Part shown: piece after piece, positions 29,585-42,616 of the stretch
How positions within the stretch are numbered: position 1 is the stretch's first letter
Layout: each line of letters opens with the position of its first letter
NCBI GenBank assembly: GCA_030407315.1
Contig: JALQPE010002763.1
Location: 1-64,000, forward strand
Direction: 5' to 3'
DNA length: 64,000 nt
Source of the DNA: Asparagopsis taxiformis
Taxonomy: Eukaryota > Rhodophyta > Florideophyceae > Bonnemaisoniales > Bonnemaisoniaceae
Notes under the pieces: generated by a model
Databases searched by the model: none
Told to the model about the DNA's origin: nothing
What the model saw: the letters and a program-made list of their open reading frames with translations, nothing else
Made by a program: the position numbers and the translations under genes

Positions 29585-32420
29585 ATGGCGCACGACGATG
29601 AATCTCTTCCTGGTTGGCTTCGTGCCGGCGTCGCTCCCGGCGACGAAATGATGACGCCTACGCGCACGCCGACTGCCGCTCCGCACTTCGCGACTCCCTT
29701 GCCTGCAAGTCCTGAGAGCCCGCTCTACCTTCCCTTAGCCCAGGCATCATCCACTAGTGCGCCTGTTCCGGCGGTCGCGAGCGGTTCCGATGCGAAAAGC
29801 GTCGATGCGACACCAAACGTCGTCGAGACCGTGGACGTCACGGGTACGCCGGCGTCTGTGACTGGCGGTCATTCTTCTATCGGCGTTCCTCTCCGTTCCA
29901 TACCCGCTCCTTCCTCCGTATCCCTTCCGTCGGCCGCGCAAAGCGCTCCCATCCCGACGCCGCGCGCTCGTTATGAAGATCCGTCCGCGTTTCGCTTCCT
30001 GCCGCGTACGCTGCCAACGTGGTCGGAGCTAAGCCGGTTGCAATATTATCCGCGCCGCTTTCAATGGGACCGCATCGCCGACGTTAATCGCTACGCCGTC
30101 CTGCCCGGTCATCGCAACGCGCAAACGGTATGGGACGCGCGACGTGAATCGGCGTTGTGCGATTTGGCCGTACCCGCGAACCTGCCATGCGACGCCTATT
30201 TCCTCGAAGACGCTGCTGACGAACGTCTCGTACGCCAATTGGCGAGGCTCCGTACAATGCGTCGCGACGAATTCGCGCATCTCGATCCGTGGGCGGCAGC
30301 ACCGAGCGCTGGCTTCTTACTAGACGGGGGCGTTCCGTGGAACGACGTGGAAAACGAGGGGCGACGAGCGAACCTTGGTTTCTCGACGCGAGTATGCGCC
30401 CCGAGGCGCGCCGCGAATTACGCTTGCGTCGTACGTCCGGATACTTCGTCACGCACCGCGACGTCGAGTTCCGTGAATTCCCTGAAGATCGTATCGGCGC
30501 TTTCTTCCCTCGTTACGACGCGCGCGACTGGCCTGAAGCACCCGAATCCTTGTCGGTCCCTTTGCCTTTCGTCTTCCATTACGCGCCGTCTGTCCTCCTT
30601 GGTCTCAACGTTCCTGTCGAAACGCGCTCGTACTTCTGGGCCGTTGCTTTAAGCGAATGGGTCGTGATGGTAGCCTGTGCGTGGCTCCATATCGCTTACG
30701 TCGAGCGTCGCATAGTGCGCTTAAGCGATAAACTTATCGCTGGGATCGAGCGCGTCGGCGCGCCGGCGGTCGTGCACGGCGGTTCGTATTCCACGGCACA
30801 TTTGGAAAGTCTTCTATCGGAACATCGCGCTTGCGCATGGGACGAAACGCCCATCTTCGACGTCGCGCCGGGTATCGATTTCAACGAAGGCGGCCAATGG
30901 TTGCCGTGGAACGCGGAACGCGGCAGTGTGGACTGGGCGCACGGTTCGCTCGGTGTCCATCGTCACACAGATATTCCGCACCTTCTGTTAAAATCGTCGC
31001 GAAACCCGTCGCGTAGCGCGTTCGCGCATTTAGAAGCCAATGACGTCGTGACCGTCGATGCCGTATTGTCCGCGTTATCAACCAACGAGCTACATGTGAT
31101 GCGTGCGACCAACTCGCGAGAGTACGCGCAATACCTCGGCATGGCGGCGTTGCTTGCCGTAGAGCGTCGGCGCTTTCGAGACGGTCGGTATTCGCTATTT
31201 TCGGAGGCACCTCGAGCTCCGATCGACGTTACTCAGCTTGACGCCGCGCTGCGGGCGGAGTACGTCAAGGTATACAACGAACTGCAGGAACTGAAGAAGG
31301 CCACTCAGGGTCAAGATACTGCGGCGGCGTCAGGCGAGGCGAGCGCTAGTGGGGCCGCGGCGGGTGCTGCAACCAACGAGGTTTCGGCCGTGGTTGACGA
31401 CGCGATAGCAAGTGAGGCCGCGGTCGCTGAAGGCGTGGCATCGATTGCACCAGATGCAGCGCGGAACTGCGAACTCGACTGGCTGAGGCCGAACGAGCCC
31501 GCGAAGAAGCGCTGTCGCGCGTGACGTCCATTGCGCAAGCTCGCGACGACGCTTTAGTCCGCCTCGACGAAGCGAACTAGGCGCGCGACGCCGCGCACAA
31601 GACGCGAGACGAGGCTCTGTCGCTCTTGCAAGGGGCGAGGGAGGCGCTTACAAAGACCGAGGTCCGCGAGGTGGCGTTAACACGTAAGGTCGACGAAGAT
31701 GCGGTGCGTATCAAACGTATGCAGAAATACATCAATACGATGATGGGTCGGGCGGGCGCGCACAGGAGAAGTGAAGAAGACCTTCGCGCTAAGGTGACGG
31801 AACTTCAAACTCGCTGCGACGCGGCTTCGGTGGCGCGCGAGACGGCGGAACGGGCGCTTGTCGAAGTCGAAACTAACCTTGGGGCCGAGAGGGAGCAAGC
31901 GGCTAGTCGCCTTACCGCGGTGCGCGACGAGTACCAAGCGCGCGAGCGGGAGACCGTACGACAAGTCCAAGATACTATCGAGCGCGCGCACCGTTTGGGT
32001 ACGGCGTTGAATAACGTCGTGGGTTACCTGCAGCGGTCCCCCGCGGGGTCGGTTGACGAACAAGAGTCTGTGAGTGGGCAGCACGCGGAAGCATCGGTGC
32101 GTGGCGCCTCCGAGGGCGTTGGTGTGGGGCGCGGCGGCGCTCGCCCTACGACGCGTTCGCGCACGGCCGCAGCCTCGGCGGGTCGCGCAAGCATTCCTCC
32201 ACTTCGAATTGGCGTACATGATGGGCGCGTCGTTCGGGTGTTGAATCCCGCGCGGCGACGCGGTCACCAGGCAGATACGGCTTCAACCCGTGCTCGTTCG
32301 CGCGGTACTGCGGGTAGTTCGTCGAGCCGTCGCACGCGTCGGGACGGACACGCGCGCACCACCGTCTTAGTTCTCGTTCCACCTTGTCGCCTGCTTCGCT
32401 GCACCTCCTTCTTAGAATAA
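29585..32420 (+). pseudogene. Antisense ORF of A-prime, frameshifted
   Basis: The start MAHDDESLPGWLRAG matches MSRDNNALPSWLRAG of the intact 986-aa protein at 48308-51268. Homology continues through ALCDLAVPANLPCDAYFLED, the hydrophobic segment near SYFWAVALSEWVVMVACAW and the C-terminal coiled coil. The frame changes near 30360. A stop occurs at 31522-31524 with further disruption near 31580, after which coding resumes at 31626. Most nucleotide differences from the intact copy fall in third codon positions, so the protein was under selection before this copy died. Confidence 0.8.
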
Positions 32421-34137
32421 ACTTGTCTTGCTTTGTGTTCGCCTTTCACTCCTTTACCCTTGGCGCTTCCCTCGAGTCGCGAATCATTCGCGCGGCGGCG
32501 CGGCTGAAGCATCGTTGCGTACGGCTGGTGCGCTACCACGTCACAGTAAGGGCGCGCGGGCCGCGGCTTGAAACCGTACTTGCCAGATGTCTGCGTCGCC
32601 GTTCGGGGGACACATGTACGACGCGCCTATTGTATGCGTGCGGCGTCGGGGCCCATGAGCCGGCGGGCGGTCTCTTGCAGCGGCAGCGCGGCGCTCGTGC
32701 GTTTTGGCAAGGAGGGTTGGCGAAAGGGAGGAATCGCAACGTGCATTTTTCGTCCGGTGAGAAGGGGCGAGGGGCAAAGGAGGGAGTGCGGTAAGCCGTG
32801 AGGGGAGGTTCGTCGCCGTTTGCTCGCGCCGTCAGCTCGCCGTGCGTGATTCCCTTCGTCGCTCGCTAATTTCGTCGCCTATTCGCTTCGCACTACAGCA
32901 CTCGTCGCTTCGCTAGGCGGATTCGTCGTGCGCTTCTTGTGGCTAGCGCGGGTCGGCGGGGTCTACTTGGGGGTCTATGCGGGGGCCACGTTTTAGTAGC
33001 ATGCCTCCGTCTTTCGTCTTCGTCCTTTCGTTAGAGGGGGAGGCATGCGCGTGGGTAGCATTTCATTCCCAGTAGAGACCCGCGTCCTTCCAGGGGTTGG
33101 CGCCCTTCCACCAAGTCCATACGTTCCGCTGCCGAGCCGGGCGTGTGATCGACCAATCAGGTGGCGACAGCGAGGTACAGTCCGTCACGGCGCGAGGGCT
33201 CAGCTTGGCGGCGGCGCGATACAGGTGTCCCATTCCATGGTGCCTTTCTGAGGGGCAGTTTCCGTGGGACGGCCGAATTGCTAGCTAGCCGGGCCAGCCC
33301 GCAGTCGCGATGCCAGCGTCGCTCCCCTTTTTCGCGCGAAAATACGACGCTGGTTCCAGCGCATTCCGCGGCCCCAGAGGTAGTCGAAAGCCAGATAAGC
33401 AGCGCTTCATTGCACTAGGCCAGCCCCTTCTTGAACTTCGGGAGGCCTGCATTGACTTGTACGTGCGACGATATTGCGTGGGCGACGACGTGGCGGCGCG
33501 TGGCGCGAATGAGGCGAAAAATAACCGGGCGCGGACGTCGAGTATTGCGTGGCGAAACGAAAACAAAAGCTTGCGTGGCGCGATAACGACGATTCTTGCG
33601 TGGCGTAATAAGTGGCGGCCCAAACGTAAGCGGGGGTAGGGTGCCATGAAGGCGCGCCAAAGGCGTTTACGCGGCAGGCGTTGAGAGCGCTCGTGGGGCG
33701 ACTCAGACGCGGGTACAAATACAAATGTAGACGGCCGTCAATTCGAGCGCGGTAGTTCGCGTATCCCATGACGCGTGGTGCCGGCGCACAGTGCCTGAGT
33801 TGAGCCTAGGGCGACCCATTGTACAGAGGCGCGCGTGTTATTCCAATAAACGTCGCACTGTGAGCGACACTGATTCGTCCTGCACAGCGGGGGTATAGAG
33901 TACGCAGCGGCGATGGCCAGTTATGCGGGGCGCAGCGGAATTCGCTTGGCGTCTCGCTTGTTTTTCCGGTGCGTCGCCACGTTTTTAGTTCGTGATGTAT
34001 GGCCCCGCGTGCGCGCAGGAGTGCGCTTGGTCGCGTCATCACTTTTGCCGTGGTTCACCTGTCGGCGGCAGCTCTTACGAAGCCCGTGGCTGGCGATGAC
34101 TTGTTGGCACGCGTCTCTGGTCAAGCCCTGTCGGGCG
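32421..34137. other. Spacer between antisense ORF and chromodomain of A-prime
   Basis: This is a GC-rich non-coding stretch in the same place as 46787-48307 of element A, with repeated GCGTGGCG-type words around 33480-33610. No gene is supported. Confidence 0.5.
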
Positions 34138-36093
34138 TCAATTGCGTGGCGTACGGGGTTGCATCCTACGGCTCCTGAGTCGCGCGCTCGCGCGGCTGGG
34201 TGACGTGGTTCGCTGCGCGTCGTCGCGCTTCTTCCTGCGGGCGGGTACCTTCGGCGGGTTCTTTCGGCGGTTGTGCGGTGTTGCGGGCTGACTTGCGATA
34301 TCGTGCGCGGGGGCCTTAGGAGTGCGTCGGTTCAGGTCTTTGCGGAAACGTGCGACCAACGGCGCGGGCAGCGAGCTCTCGGGCTCCCACGAATCTTCGC
34401 GCGGCGAATATCCTTTCCACCTTACGCGAAAGACGGATGCGCCAGCGTCATCGATGCCTTCGGCCGTTAGTTTGTCGATCATAAATTCGCGCGTCCCGTA
34501 CCCAGATTCTGGGTTGACCTCGCGCGTGTTCTCGAGGTTACGTTCGTCTTGCCGCGTCGCGTCGTCGACGTTCTCCGCGTCGTTGGTATCTTCCTCGCCG
34601 CCGGGCTAATCAGACGCGCTTGTCGCGTTACGCGGCGCGAAGCGGATACGATCGGAGCTCACGTTCTCGGGTACGCCGTCTATTACGATCTCGTAAGTGT
34701 GGCCATGACAACCTATTACGGGGAAAGGGCCAGAGACGGGGTAATCCAGCTTTGATGCACGCGTCTCTTCACTTCGCTGCGCTTGCGTCGTCGCTCCCGC
34801 GCGGGTATCCAAGTACACTTGGTCACCTACCTTAATATCCTTATTCACCGCGCGTACGCTGCGGTCGAAGTCCCGTTTATATTGCGCTTGTGCTTTCTTC
34901 AACGCGCTTGCCGCGCGCGCGTAGGCGTCTGATGGCCGTGCTAGGAATTCCATACGAAGGAATGGCGTACTGCGAATCGTGTCCACTTGTTCCGTACCCA
35001 GCGGCACAGGGTAGCGCGTGAGCGTAAGCTCGAACGGCGACGTATTCGTCGAGCGGTGTATCGCGCGGTTGTAGGCGTACGCTAGCGCATCCAAATGCTC
35101 ATCCGAGTCCTTTCGCTCTTCGTCGACGTAATGGCGCAGCGTCGCGACGATGGTACGATTCATTCGTTCGACTTGTCCGTTCGATTGCGGATGATACGTC
35201 GTCGTGAATATGTTTCGCGTCCCCATGAGCGCGCACGTTTCCTGAAATAGCTTCGAGCGAAACTGCGGTCCGCTGTCAGAAAGCAGCGTGCGCGGCGGTC
35301 CGTATACAAAGACCCAGTCTCTGCAAAAGGCCTTCGCGACGGCGAGCGCAGATACGCGTCCGAGCGCGATGAGTCGGCAAAGCTTGCTATAGCGATCGGC
35401 GATTACGAGTACGAAGCGGCGTTGGCGCGGAGTCTCGGGTAGCAGACCCAGAATATCAATAGCGACGTCTTCGAGCGGGCGCGTTGCGGGAAAGAGCTTC
35501 AGGGCGTTCGTGTGGCGGTATTGCGTAACGCGGTTACGTGCGCACGCGTCGCACTGTCTCAATGTAGTGTAGACGTCTACGCTCATCATCGGCCAGTAGT
35601 ATGCACGTCGGATTGCGTCGTACATACGTCGCGCGCCCGGGTGTCCTGCAGTTACCGCGTAGTGGTTAGCTCGCAGAATACGCCCCTTAATCGCTTCGGG
35701 AACAACTATCTGCGTGGCGTTGTCGAGCGGAGCGGTGCTCATGAGAATCCCATCGGGGGATAGGTGAAAACGCGATTGCGGCGCGGTTTCGACATCGCGC
35801 TTCGCGTTTTGGCAGAACTCGTCCGCCGCTTGCTCGCGAATCCACTCGTCAGTGGATACGGGCGGTTAGATGCACGACCGAGTTGCCAGCAGGCAGTCTA
35901 GACTCGGGTAGTATTCTGCGTAGTCGCATAATAGCGCGGTGTCGGTTCGCGCGTAAGCGTCCGCGTGCGGTTCGACGATGTTCGCGGCGTGGAAGCAGGG
36001 TATCTCGTCCGGTATTTCCGTCTCGTCGCCGCTTCGCGTGGCCATTCGCGAGAGCGCGTCGGCGATAACGTGGCGTTTTCCCTTCTTGTACTC
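34138..36093 (-). pseudogene. Integrase-chromodomain remnant of A-prime pol
   Basis: The frame 35742-34606 carries the integrase HHCC finger (H...H in HYAVTAGHPG, CDACARN). The D,D,E core is seen as DVAIDILG, LLSDSGPQF and HPQSNGQVERMNR. An in-frame TAG at 34606 separates it from the chromodomain segment 34482-34138 (VFRVRWKGYSPREDSWEPES), and another stop near 35868 separates it from the RNase H end at 35866-36093. The left limit is the insertion point of element B, where the match to element A stops abruptly after CTTGTACTC. Confidence 0.85.
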
Positions 36094-36777
36094 TGTCGTA
36101 CCGCCTGGCGGTCCTCGCCGATCGAGGCGTGTCGCTTCCCTATTGGGTACCCACTTAAGGGATGTGCCAATCACAAGGCACCAGCCAACTGGCGTGTTTC
36201 CTATACTTGGGACAAGCTAAGGCTGACAAATAACCCTATCCGGGCCCATCGGCCCCGGCCAAGACCCCACAAGGGGCAAATTTCTAACTTAAGCTAACCA
36301 GCTGTACATTACAATGTAAGCCTAACTGGCAATAACCTCACGGGTAGGCGAGTGCCGTTAACTGGGCTCTGGTTGGTCAATAACTGGATATTTATTCCTA
36401 ACCACTAACCCTAGCTTACAGTAGACTTAGTATAAAACCGCCACTGGAATAGCCAGTAGGCACGGTTTCTAGAGTAACGTAAACTCAAGTGGAATTACGA
36501 CCCACAGGAACAGTGTTCGCATACCTATTTTTCAACCCCTCTCCGGGAAAACCTTAGGGTTAGCCAACAGCTCGACGGATTACGTCATCTTGCTCCATTA
36601 ATACGCACCTCGCGTGAGCGCTATAATCGCACAACCCCTCCGGGTAGCGATACCTTCTCTCTTACGAGACTACCCGCCGGGTACCTATAAGGTTCATCTG
36701 CTCTACCGCTTCCTCTACCGAGGCTCGGGACACCTGTCGGGTGGTTTGCCGCTCTAGCGGATTTTCTACCTGCTACA
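36094..36777 (+). repeat. 5' LTR of element B
   Basis: It starts TGTCGTACCGCC exactly where homology to A-prime ends and finishes CCTGCTACA one base before the primer site. Length is about 684 bp with TG/CA termini. The 3' copy should lie beyond the window. Confidence 0.75.
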
Positions 36778-36778
36778 T

Positions 36779-36796
36779 TGGTCTCTCGACCTAGAA
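36779..36796 (+). other. Primer-binding site of element B
   Basis: TGGTCTCTCGACCTAGAA begins one base after the LTR. Its reverse complement ends in CCA as a tRNA 3' end should. The same 18 bases occur after the LTR of element A. Confidence 0.75.
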
Positions 36797-36853
36797 CCTT
36801 GTACCCTCGGGTAAGTCTCTTTGAGAGAAATTTTCCTTCACATCATCTTCACG

Positions 36854-38660
36854 ATGCCTCGTAACCCTACAACGGGACCCTCTAGTGAAGACATAGCGCC
36901 TGCCAGCGACTTATCCGATTCGGATCTGATCGCCGAAGAAGGCGTGGTGATTAACACCCTACAAGATCGGGCTGACCGAATCTTCAACGAACGGTTGGAA
37001 GAATTCAAGGCTGAATTCAGCACCGTCGTCGAGAATACTATTCAAGACCGCAGGGCGGAAATCGTGGACGCTACGGTCGAAACCGTCATGGAACTGGTCG
37101 AGCCAAAGCTGATGGCCGCCAGCCGAGAAGCCACCCAAGATCGGGACGCCGAGTTCCTAGCGGAAACCTGGAATCAGGTCAAAGCCGAATTCGCTAAACG
37201 CGTATCCCTTTTGGAAACTCGTCTGGAGGAGCTTTCGATTCACGGCTTTAATGCCAGTCCATTAGGACAACAGGAGTTTCCTGCTCGCCGAATCACTATC
37301 CCAAACAGGGAATATCTCTCGCGCGAGACAGCACACTCGTGCCACCGGATCTGCACCGGAAAACCCCTCGTGGGACGATGAAGAAGGACCTCTTGAGGAA
37401 GGCTTAGTGCCTTTGAAGGCCCGCGAACCCGCGTTCGACCTAGTGGTCTCCTATCGGTACTACCGACTCAAGAACAAGTCCCTAACGACTGATACCCCAA
37501 TGGGTAAATCAAGGAGCTTGTATAAGCTAACGGAGAAGATCCGTAATTTCAACGCGTCATTCACGCCGTTCGATGGTGCGGAACCCATCGATATCCTCCG
37601 GTTCCTCGCGGAATTTCAAGATGCATGTGATTCATGCGGAGTCTCGGAGGGAGAAGCTACCAAGTTACTCAAGTATTTCCTAGAAGGAGAACCTCAAAGG
37701 TTTATCGCCGCCGAGGCGCGAAAGCGCAAGCTTCTCAACCATCTGCATCAGCAGATCACTTGGCCACAAGCCGTTAACGCCCTTCTGGCTCGCTACGCAA
37801 CGGACAATGTCCTAGCGGACGCTTATGACGCGGTAACGCGTATACGGCAAGGGCCGGATGAAGATGAAGCTACATACGCAGACAGACTGCAGGACGCTGC
37901 TCTCCTGTGTGCGAACGTCTTCTCGTAAAGAGACTTGGTCAACTATTACCTCAAGGGCCTACGCCCAGAGGTTAAACACACCGTCAAGGTTACAATCGGC
38001 CGCTCCGGCGGGGAAGATTTTCTCGCTGTCCGTAACCTTGCTCAAGGACTCGGGGACTCTCTAAGAGCTTCGCTGCCCGCAAAGCCGAAGGCTTATCCTA
38101 CCCGGGAAATTGCCGAAGGCAAACGCAAGGCGATGCTCGCCACCCTACCCGGGGAGCCGACCGCAACACCGCGGACCCCACCGCCGACCTTACCTATCCC
38201 TTCTGGGAACTCAACGGGCGCTCCAATGCAGGCCCCTACCCTAACGGGAGAACATCTTAAACTCGCTGAGAGTATGATCCCCGAAGGGGCTGTTACTTGG
38301 AGATGCTCTGGCTGTCGCCAACCGGGGCACGTGTTATACACTTGTCCTTATTTACCGCCCTCTGTGGGAACTTACTTCGCCTTTGCGAACTACGCTTACC
38401 AGCAAGAACCGGAGCAGGTTATGCGCCGCCAACAGCGCCAGTCCAATCGGTTCAACCGAAAAAGGGATTACCCTAAAGCCGTGCTCCAACGGTCAAACCC
38501 TCCAACACGCATGGTTGCGTTCGCCGATGACGAAAATCATCCCAAATCGGGCCCTCTGAGGCGAGACGTTTTAGAACGTAACGGATCTTCCGTAACGGCT
38601 CAAGACGTTGCCGACGCCTTGGAAACCTCTGACGACTCCGACACGTCGTCGGAAAACTAA
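36854..38660 (+). pseudogene. Gag of element B, with one frame change and one nonsense codon
   Basis: It starts MPRNPTTGPSSEDIAP. The first segment (to 37381) is largely helical and charged. Coding then moves to the frame 37407-38660, which holds the capsid-like region (ILRFLAEFQDACDSCGVSEG) and a CCHC zinc knuckle (CSGCRQPGHVLYTC). A TAA at 37926-37928 replaces an expected Glu codon; element A has SERTLV at the same place. The +1 frame change lies around 37320-37400. Gag encodes the particle protein that binds element RNA. Confidence 0.8.
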
Positions 38661-39091
38661 TGACGGGGAGTGAGGTGTCGCACTCCCGTCAGGAGGTGGA
38701 GCGATTACGCTACTCGGTGGACATCTCACCACAACCACCTCCGCAGGAAAAGGCTGCAACTCCCTCTAGGGACCAAAGTCTTTCCCAGACACCAACCCCT
38801 TCGGGTTCCCCCACAGGGACTCGAACCTCAAGGCCGAAAGCCTCATGCCTGCTTAAGGCCGCCCATTACGTAGTAATGGGTTCCATCGGACTCGATCCGC
38901 CAATTCTCACGCCTATGCGTATGGTAATGGACACCGGGTCCGGACCATCGGTCATCCATGAAAGGAGCTTACCCAACAACTGGGAACAATTTCAAGTCCC
39001 GACGGGGAAGGTTCCGCAACTGGCCGATGCTAACGGCAATCCTCTTCGGATAAAAGGCAAGATAATACTGTCCTTACAGTTAGGCCACAAG
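38660..39091 (+). pseudogene. Protease of element B, N-terminal part
   Basis: The ATG overlaps the gag stop (TAATG), a layout compatible with reinitiation or a -1 shift. The active site is MVMDTGSGPSVI. The frame is cut at LQLGHK by insertion of element A and continues in phase at 62771 once one copy of the 5-bp target duplication is discounted. Confidence 0.85.
39087..39091 (+). repeat. Target-site duplication ACAAG, left copy
   Basis: ACAAG immediately precedes LTR1 (TGTGGTGCA) and recurs at 62766-62770 immediately after LTR3 (CCTACA). Five bases is the usual length for Ty3/gypsy integration. Confidence 0.9.
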
Positions 39092-39899
39092 TGTGGTGCA
39101 ATTTAAGTTGGTCGATGGAACCGATGCGAGCGCGCGCGTTTACGTTAGTCCGCAAGCATCCGTTTGAGTTAGTTTAGTAAGCGAGCGTACGCGTGGCGCC
39201 TTGATTACGTGTCACGGAGCGTCAATGCGAGCGCGTGCGCGCGTACGTTGCCACGAAACCGCGAGCCGCGCCACGTGTAGCGGTTTCCGCGAATTTCCCT
39301 TTATTTCCCTTTTTGGGTTTTTTATGACGAAAGTCTTTTTCCCAAAATATTTCCCTTTTTGCGTGCGAGCGTGCGGCCGCCGCCGGCCGGCCACACAAGG
39401 ACAGCCTGTCCCAAGTAAGTTAGCTATTAGTGGTCGCATGGCTTCGCACCCTACCAATAAACAGTCAGCACTTTCGCAGCTACGAGTTAAGCGTTGAGCG
39501 CGCCGCGAGGCCCGATTGCGTTACGACGTTGCGTGCGGATTGCTCACGATCGCCGACGTACGTGCGCGCGCGCCGCGTTTACCGACCGTCGAATTGCGTC
39601 GCGCCGCGAGACCGCGCGTTGCGTCGCATACCGCTAGGCCAGGGATTTACGACCCCTGCGTGGATCGTGTTGAGCTCGAGTTTACTCGGTGATCTCACCC
39701 TGAGATCACGGCTTGCGCCGGCCCGCGAATCCCGTGTTGCGATCGACCCTGCGCGTTCCGCCGTTGTACCACCCGATCGCCTCCGCGACCGAGCGACGTG
39801 CGAAACGCAAGTTCACGAGCGCGTTACGGTTCAACACGCCCTGACAAGGCAAGCGATTCTAGAACTCTCTTAGTGACCGCCATCCCGGCTGGTCCTACA
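39092..39899 (+). repeat. LTR1 of element A
   Basis: It runs TGTGGTGCAATTTAAG to GGCTGGTCCTACA, 808 bp. The 39xxx-40xxx ORFs inside the LTR recur in every LTR copy and are not regarded as genes. Confidence 0.95.
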
Positions 39900-39901
39900 A
39901 C

Positions 39902-39919
39902 TGGTCTCTCGACCTAGAA
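39902..39919 (+). other. Primer-binding site of element A
   Basis: TGGTCTCTCGACCTAGAA starts two bases after LTR1. It is identical to the site in element B, so both elements prime from the same tRNA. Confidence 0.8.
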
Positions 39920-40475
39920 TTGCGCGAACCGACGTGCGAACTCAGCGAAGAACAGAAACTCCGCTTGGGGAAACACGGGACGCCAAACCTATCGCTTACT
40001 CTAATTCCTCATTTATCCGTTCGTCGTGCGCGACAGCGAGGGCGATTGACGCGTGCGCGCGTATCGCTATCCCGGAAGCGGTGCTATAGCCTCTCTGGTT
40101 TGTATAACTACCCTACCTCTACTACGACGATTCGCAGCGCGGAACGACGCGATCGACGACGCAGCGCGTGCGCGCGCTAGTTCGCAACCCTAACGCGGGT
40201 TCGGCGGTGCCGAAAATACTGGGTTCGCGGACGATCGAGACCCGTCTTTGCGCGTTCCGAGCGAGGAAGAAGCCCTCCTGCGAGCGAACTCGTCCCCCTC
40301 ACCCCTACTACGCGCGCCCGATACGCAGACAATTTTCGGGAAGCGCTTCCCTTTTTACTTGCCAATTTTTCGACGCGCCGACGCGAGATTTTGACGCGCG
40401 CCGAATTCCCCTTTCTCCCTTCCCATCATCCCTTTTTCCCTTTTCCCTAGGCGACGATCGAACGCGACCGCGCCG

Positions 40476-42524
40476 ATGGATCCCCCTACGCGCGAGCGAT
40501 CGAACGCGCCGACCGAACCGCCGCCAGTCGCGTCGCAAACGCACGCAGTCGACGCACTGGTCGCTTCACACATCCCTGACCCTACCGCTTCCCCGTGGCC
40601 GCCGCTACCGACGCAAGCGCTCGCGAGCATTGACGACGACGCGCAAACGTCCGACGATGGCGCCGCAACGAAGCGCGAGGCCGAGTTCCGCGTTTCCGAC
40701 GTGCACGCCACGCCGTCCGCAACGCTTCCGAGCAACGCTTCCGAGCTTGGTTCGACAAGTAGTGGACGACCCTACGTTCCAATGCATGCTCCAGGCAGAA
40801 GTCCGAGCGGCTGTGGACCGCGCCATCAAGGGCCAATCACGTGGATTGACGGCTCAGATGAGGGCGCAAGTCCACAACCTAATCGTCACTACGATGGACT
40901 CCCGCGAGGAGCACAATACCGACCGCGCGAGCGTCGTTACGCGCGAAAACCGAACGCGAACCGCAGCGCGCGCGACTCCGACGAACTACGCGCGCAACGC
41001 GGATCCCGAAGGATGGCTGGAACTGGCGCGCCAGGACCTGTCATTCGATGATCACCCGCGCTCGAATAGCGACGACGGACCCGCGCACCCCGGGCTGGTA
41101 GAGATCCAGCCGTTGAACGAGCTGTTCACGCGCGCGCTTTCGTACCGCACGTATCGCTTGCGAAATACGGACCGCGCGTTTAATCGGGAAATCGCGAGCG
41201 AATTGGTTAACACCGCGAAGATGGTGCGCCATTCGATGCAAGGAGAGAATTTCACGGGCACTGACGGAATCGCGGTACTATCGTTTCTGAAGTACTTCAA
41301 GAGCGCATGCGACGACACCGGCGTATCCGAAGGCGCAGCGCTTCCGATTCTCAAGTATTTCCTGGCCGACGAAGCGCGCGACACGTTCCAAACGTACGTG
41401 GGGCGAACGTTCCGAGGAGCGCGCGCGGGCGTCGATTCGATTACGTGCTACGCGGAAGCCGTTCAGTGGCTCTTACTAACCTACGCGCGCGAAGGCGACG
41501 TTGCGCAAGCGTACCGCGACGTGGCGCAACAAACGCAAGACCCGAAGGAAACCGAAACGCAATTCGCTACGCGATTACGGCGACGAGCGCTGCGCTGCGG
41601 CGATGCGTTTAGCGAGCGAACGCTTGTTTCTATTTTCGTCGATGGTCTACGCCCCTACGCGCAACACCTCGTGCGGGACGCGCTGTCTCGTGACCCGCGG
41701 CGATACACCTTTCGAGAGCTAGTCTCTATGGCGCAGAGCCACGGGGACACGCACCGAGCGATGACGCCGACGACGAGCGCGCGACCGCTACTGCGACGAA
41801 CGCCTGCGCTCTACGTAGACGAGGACGAGACACCGATGATGCAAGCTCTGACCGTGGGGCACACCCCACCATCAGGCTTCTCATCGCCAAACGTCTCAAC
41901 CTCCGCTCCGCCGCGACACCGCACGCTCCGCGCGAACGGAAGTTCTCGACTCCGAGCCCCATGCGAAGTCCGACCTCGCTTGGCACTCCTTCGTCGAACT
42001 ACCGCACGCCACGCTCGCGCGACGCCTCGCCCGCCGACCGCTCACGACGCACTGCGCATACCGACGACCGGGAACGCGAACGCGCGGGACCGTACACGGC
42101 GCACATACCGCGCGCGACTTACCCACCGCCTATCGTGAGGCAGACGGCACCGGCCGACACGTCTCGCACGGCGGCGTTCCGATGCCTGATATGCAGGAAG
42201 TTCGGGCACCCGATGGTGAATTGCCCACTGCTCTCGTCCGAGCAGCAGGCCGCGATTCGCGAAATGCATAGCCACGCGCGCCTAACGCCCGAAGAACTGA
42301 ACCTGCAGCGCAACGTTCAGGTCTTCGAAGTCTCCGCGCACGCCGACGCGAACGAGAGCGAGCGACAGCGCGTCGACGGCAACGAGCGAACGCGCGAAAA
42401 CGAGGGCGCACGCGAGCGCGAAAACGATCGGACGCGCGAATACGACGCGCATGACAGCGAGCAGCTCACGCCCCACTCGGTTCGTTTTGCAGAAGACCCG
42501 GGAAACGCCTACGAGGAGCCGTAG
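40476..42524 (+). pseudogene. Gag of element A, broken by a 13-bp tandem duplication
   Basis: The start MDPPTRERSNAPTEPP (context GCCGATGG) is in one frame. A perfect tandem duplication of AACGCTTCCGAGC (40721-40733, 40734-40746) throws it into the next frame. That frame holds the capsid-like part (SFLKYFKSACDDTGVSEGAA). A further -1 change near 41830-41900 leads to the zinc knuckle frame 41961-42524 with CLICRKFGHPMVNC, a perfect CCHC. The second change is also present in the inverted copy, so it is older than that copy or is programmed. Confidence 0.75.
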
Positions 42525-42616
42525 CGGGTGGGCCGGCTCCTCCTCACTCAACGGATACGCGACGCGCGACGACGCAACCACCGCGCGAAAAACCGCCTCC
42601 GTTACCACCCGAAACA

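Larger units (their letters stand above)
28622..36093 (-). mobile_element. Decayed chromovirus A-prime, interrupted by element B
   Basis: On the minus strand the order is RNase H end, integrase, chromodomain, spacer, antisense ORF, polypurine tract, LTR. This is the same order as element A, to which it is clearly related but diverged. The 5' portion (gag, protease, RT, 5' LTR) is absent because element B inserted at 36093/36094. It should reappear beyond the 3' LTR of B outside the window. Confidence 0.8.

Noticed and set aside
36094..36777. Alternative start of element B LTR at TGTGCCAATCACAAGG (36158)
   Set aside because: Homology to A-prime stops at 36093, and a TG terminus is present at 36094, so the longer LTR fits better.
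39200..39873. 98-aa and 147-aa ORFs inside LTR1 (also in LTR2 and LTR3)
   Set aside because: They lie wholly within LTR sequence, including U3/R-like regions, lack motifs, and are identical because the LTRs are nearly identical.
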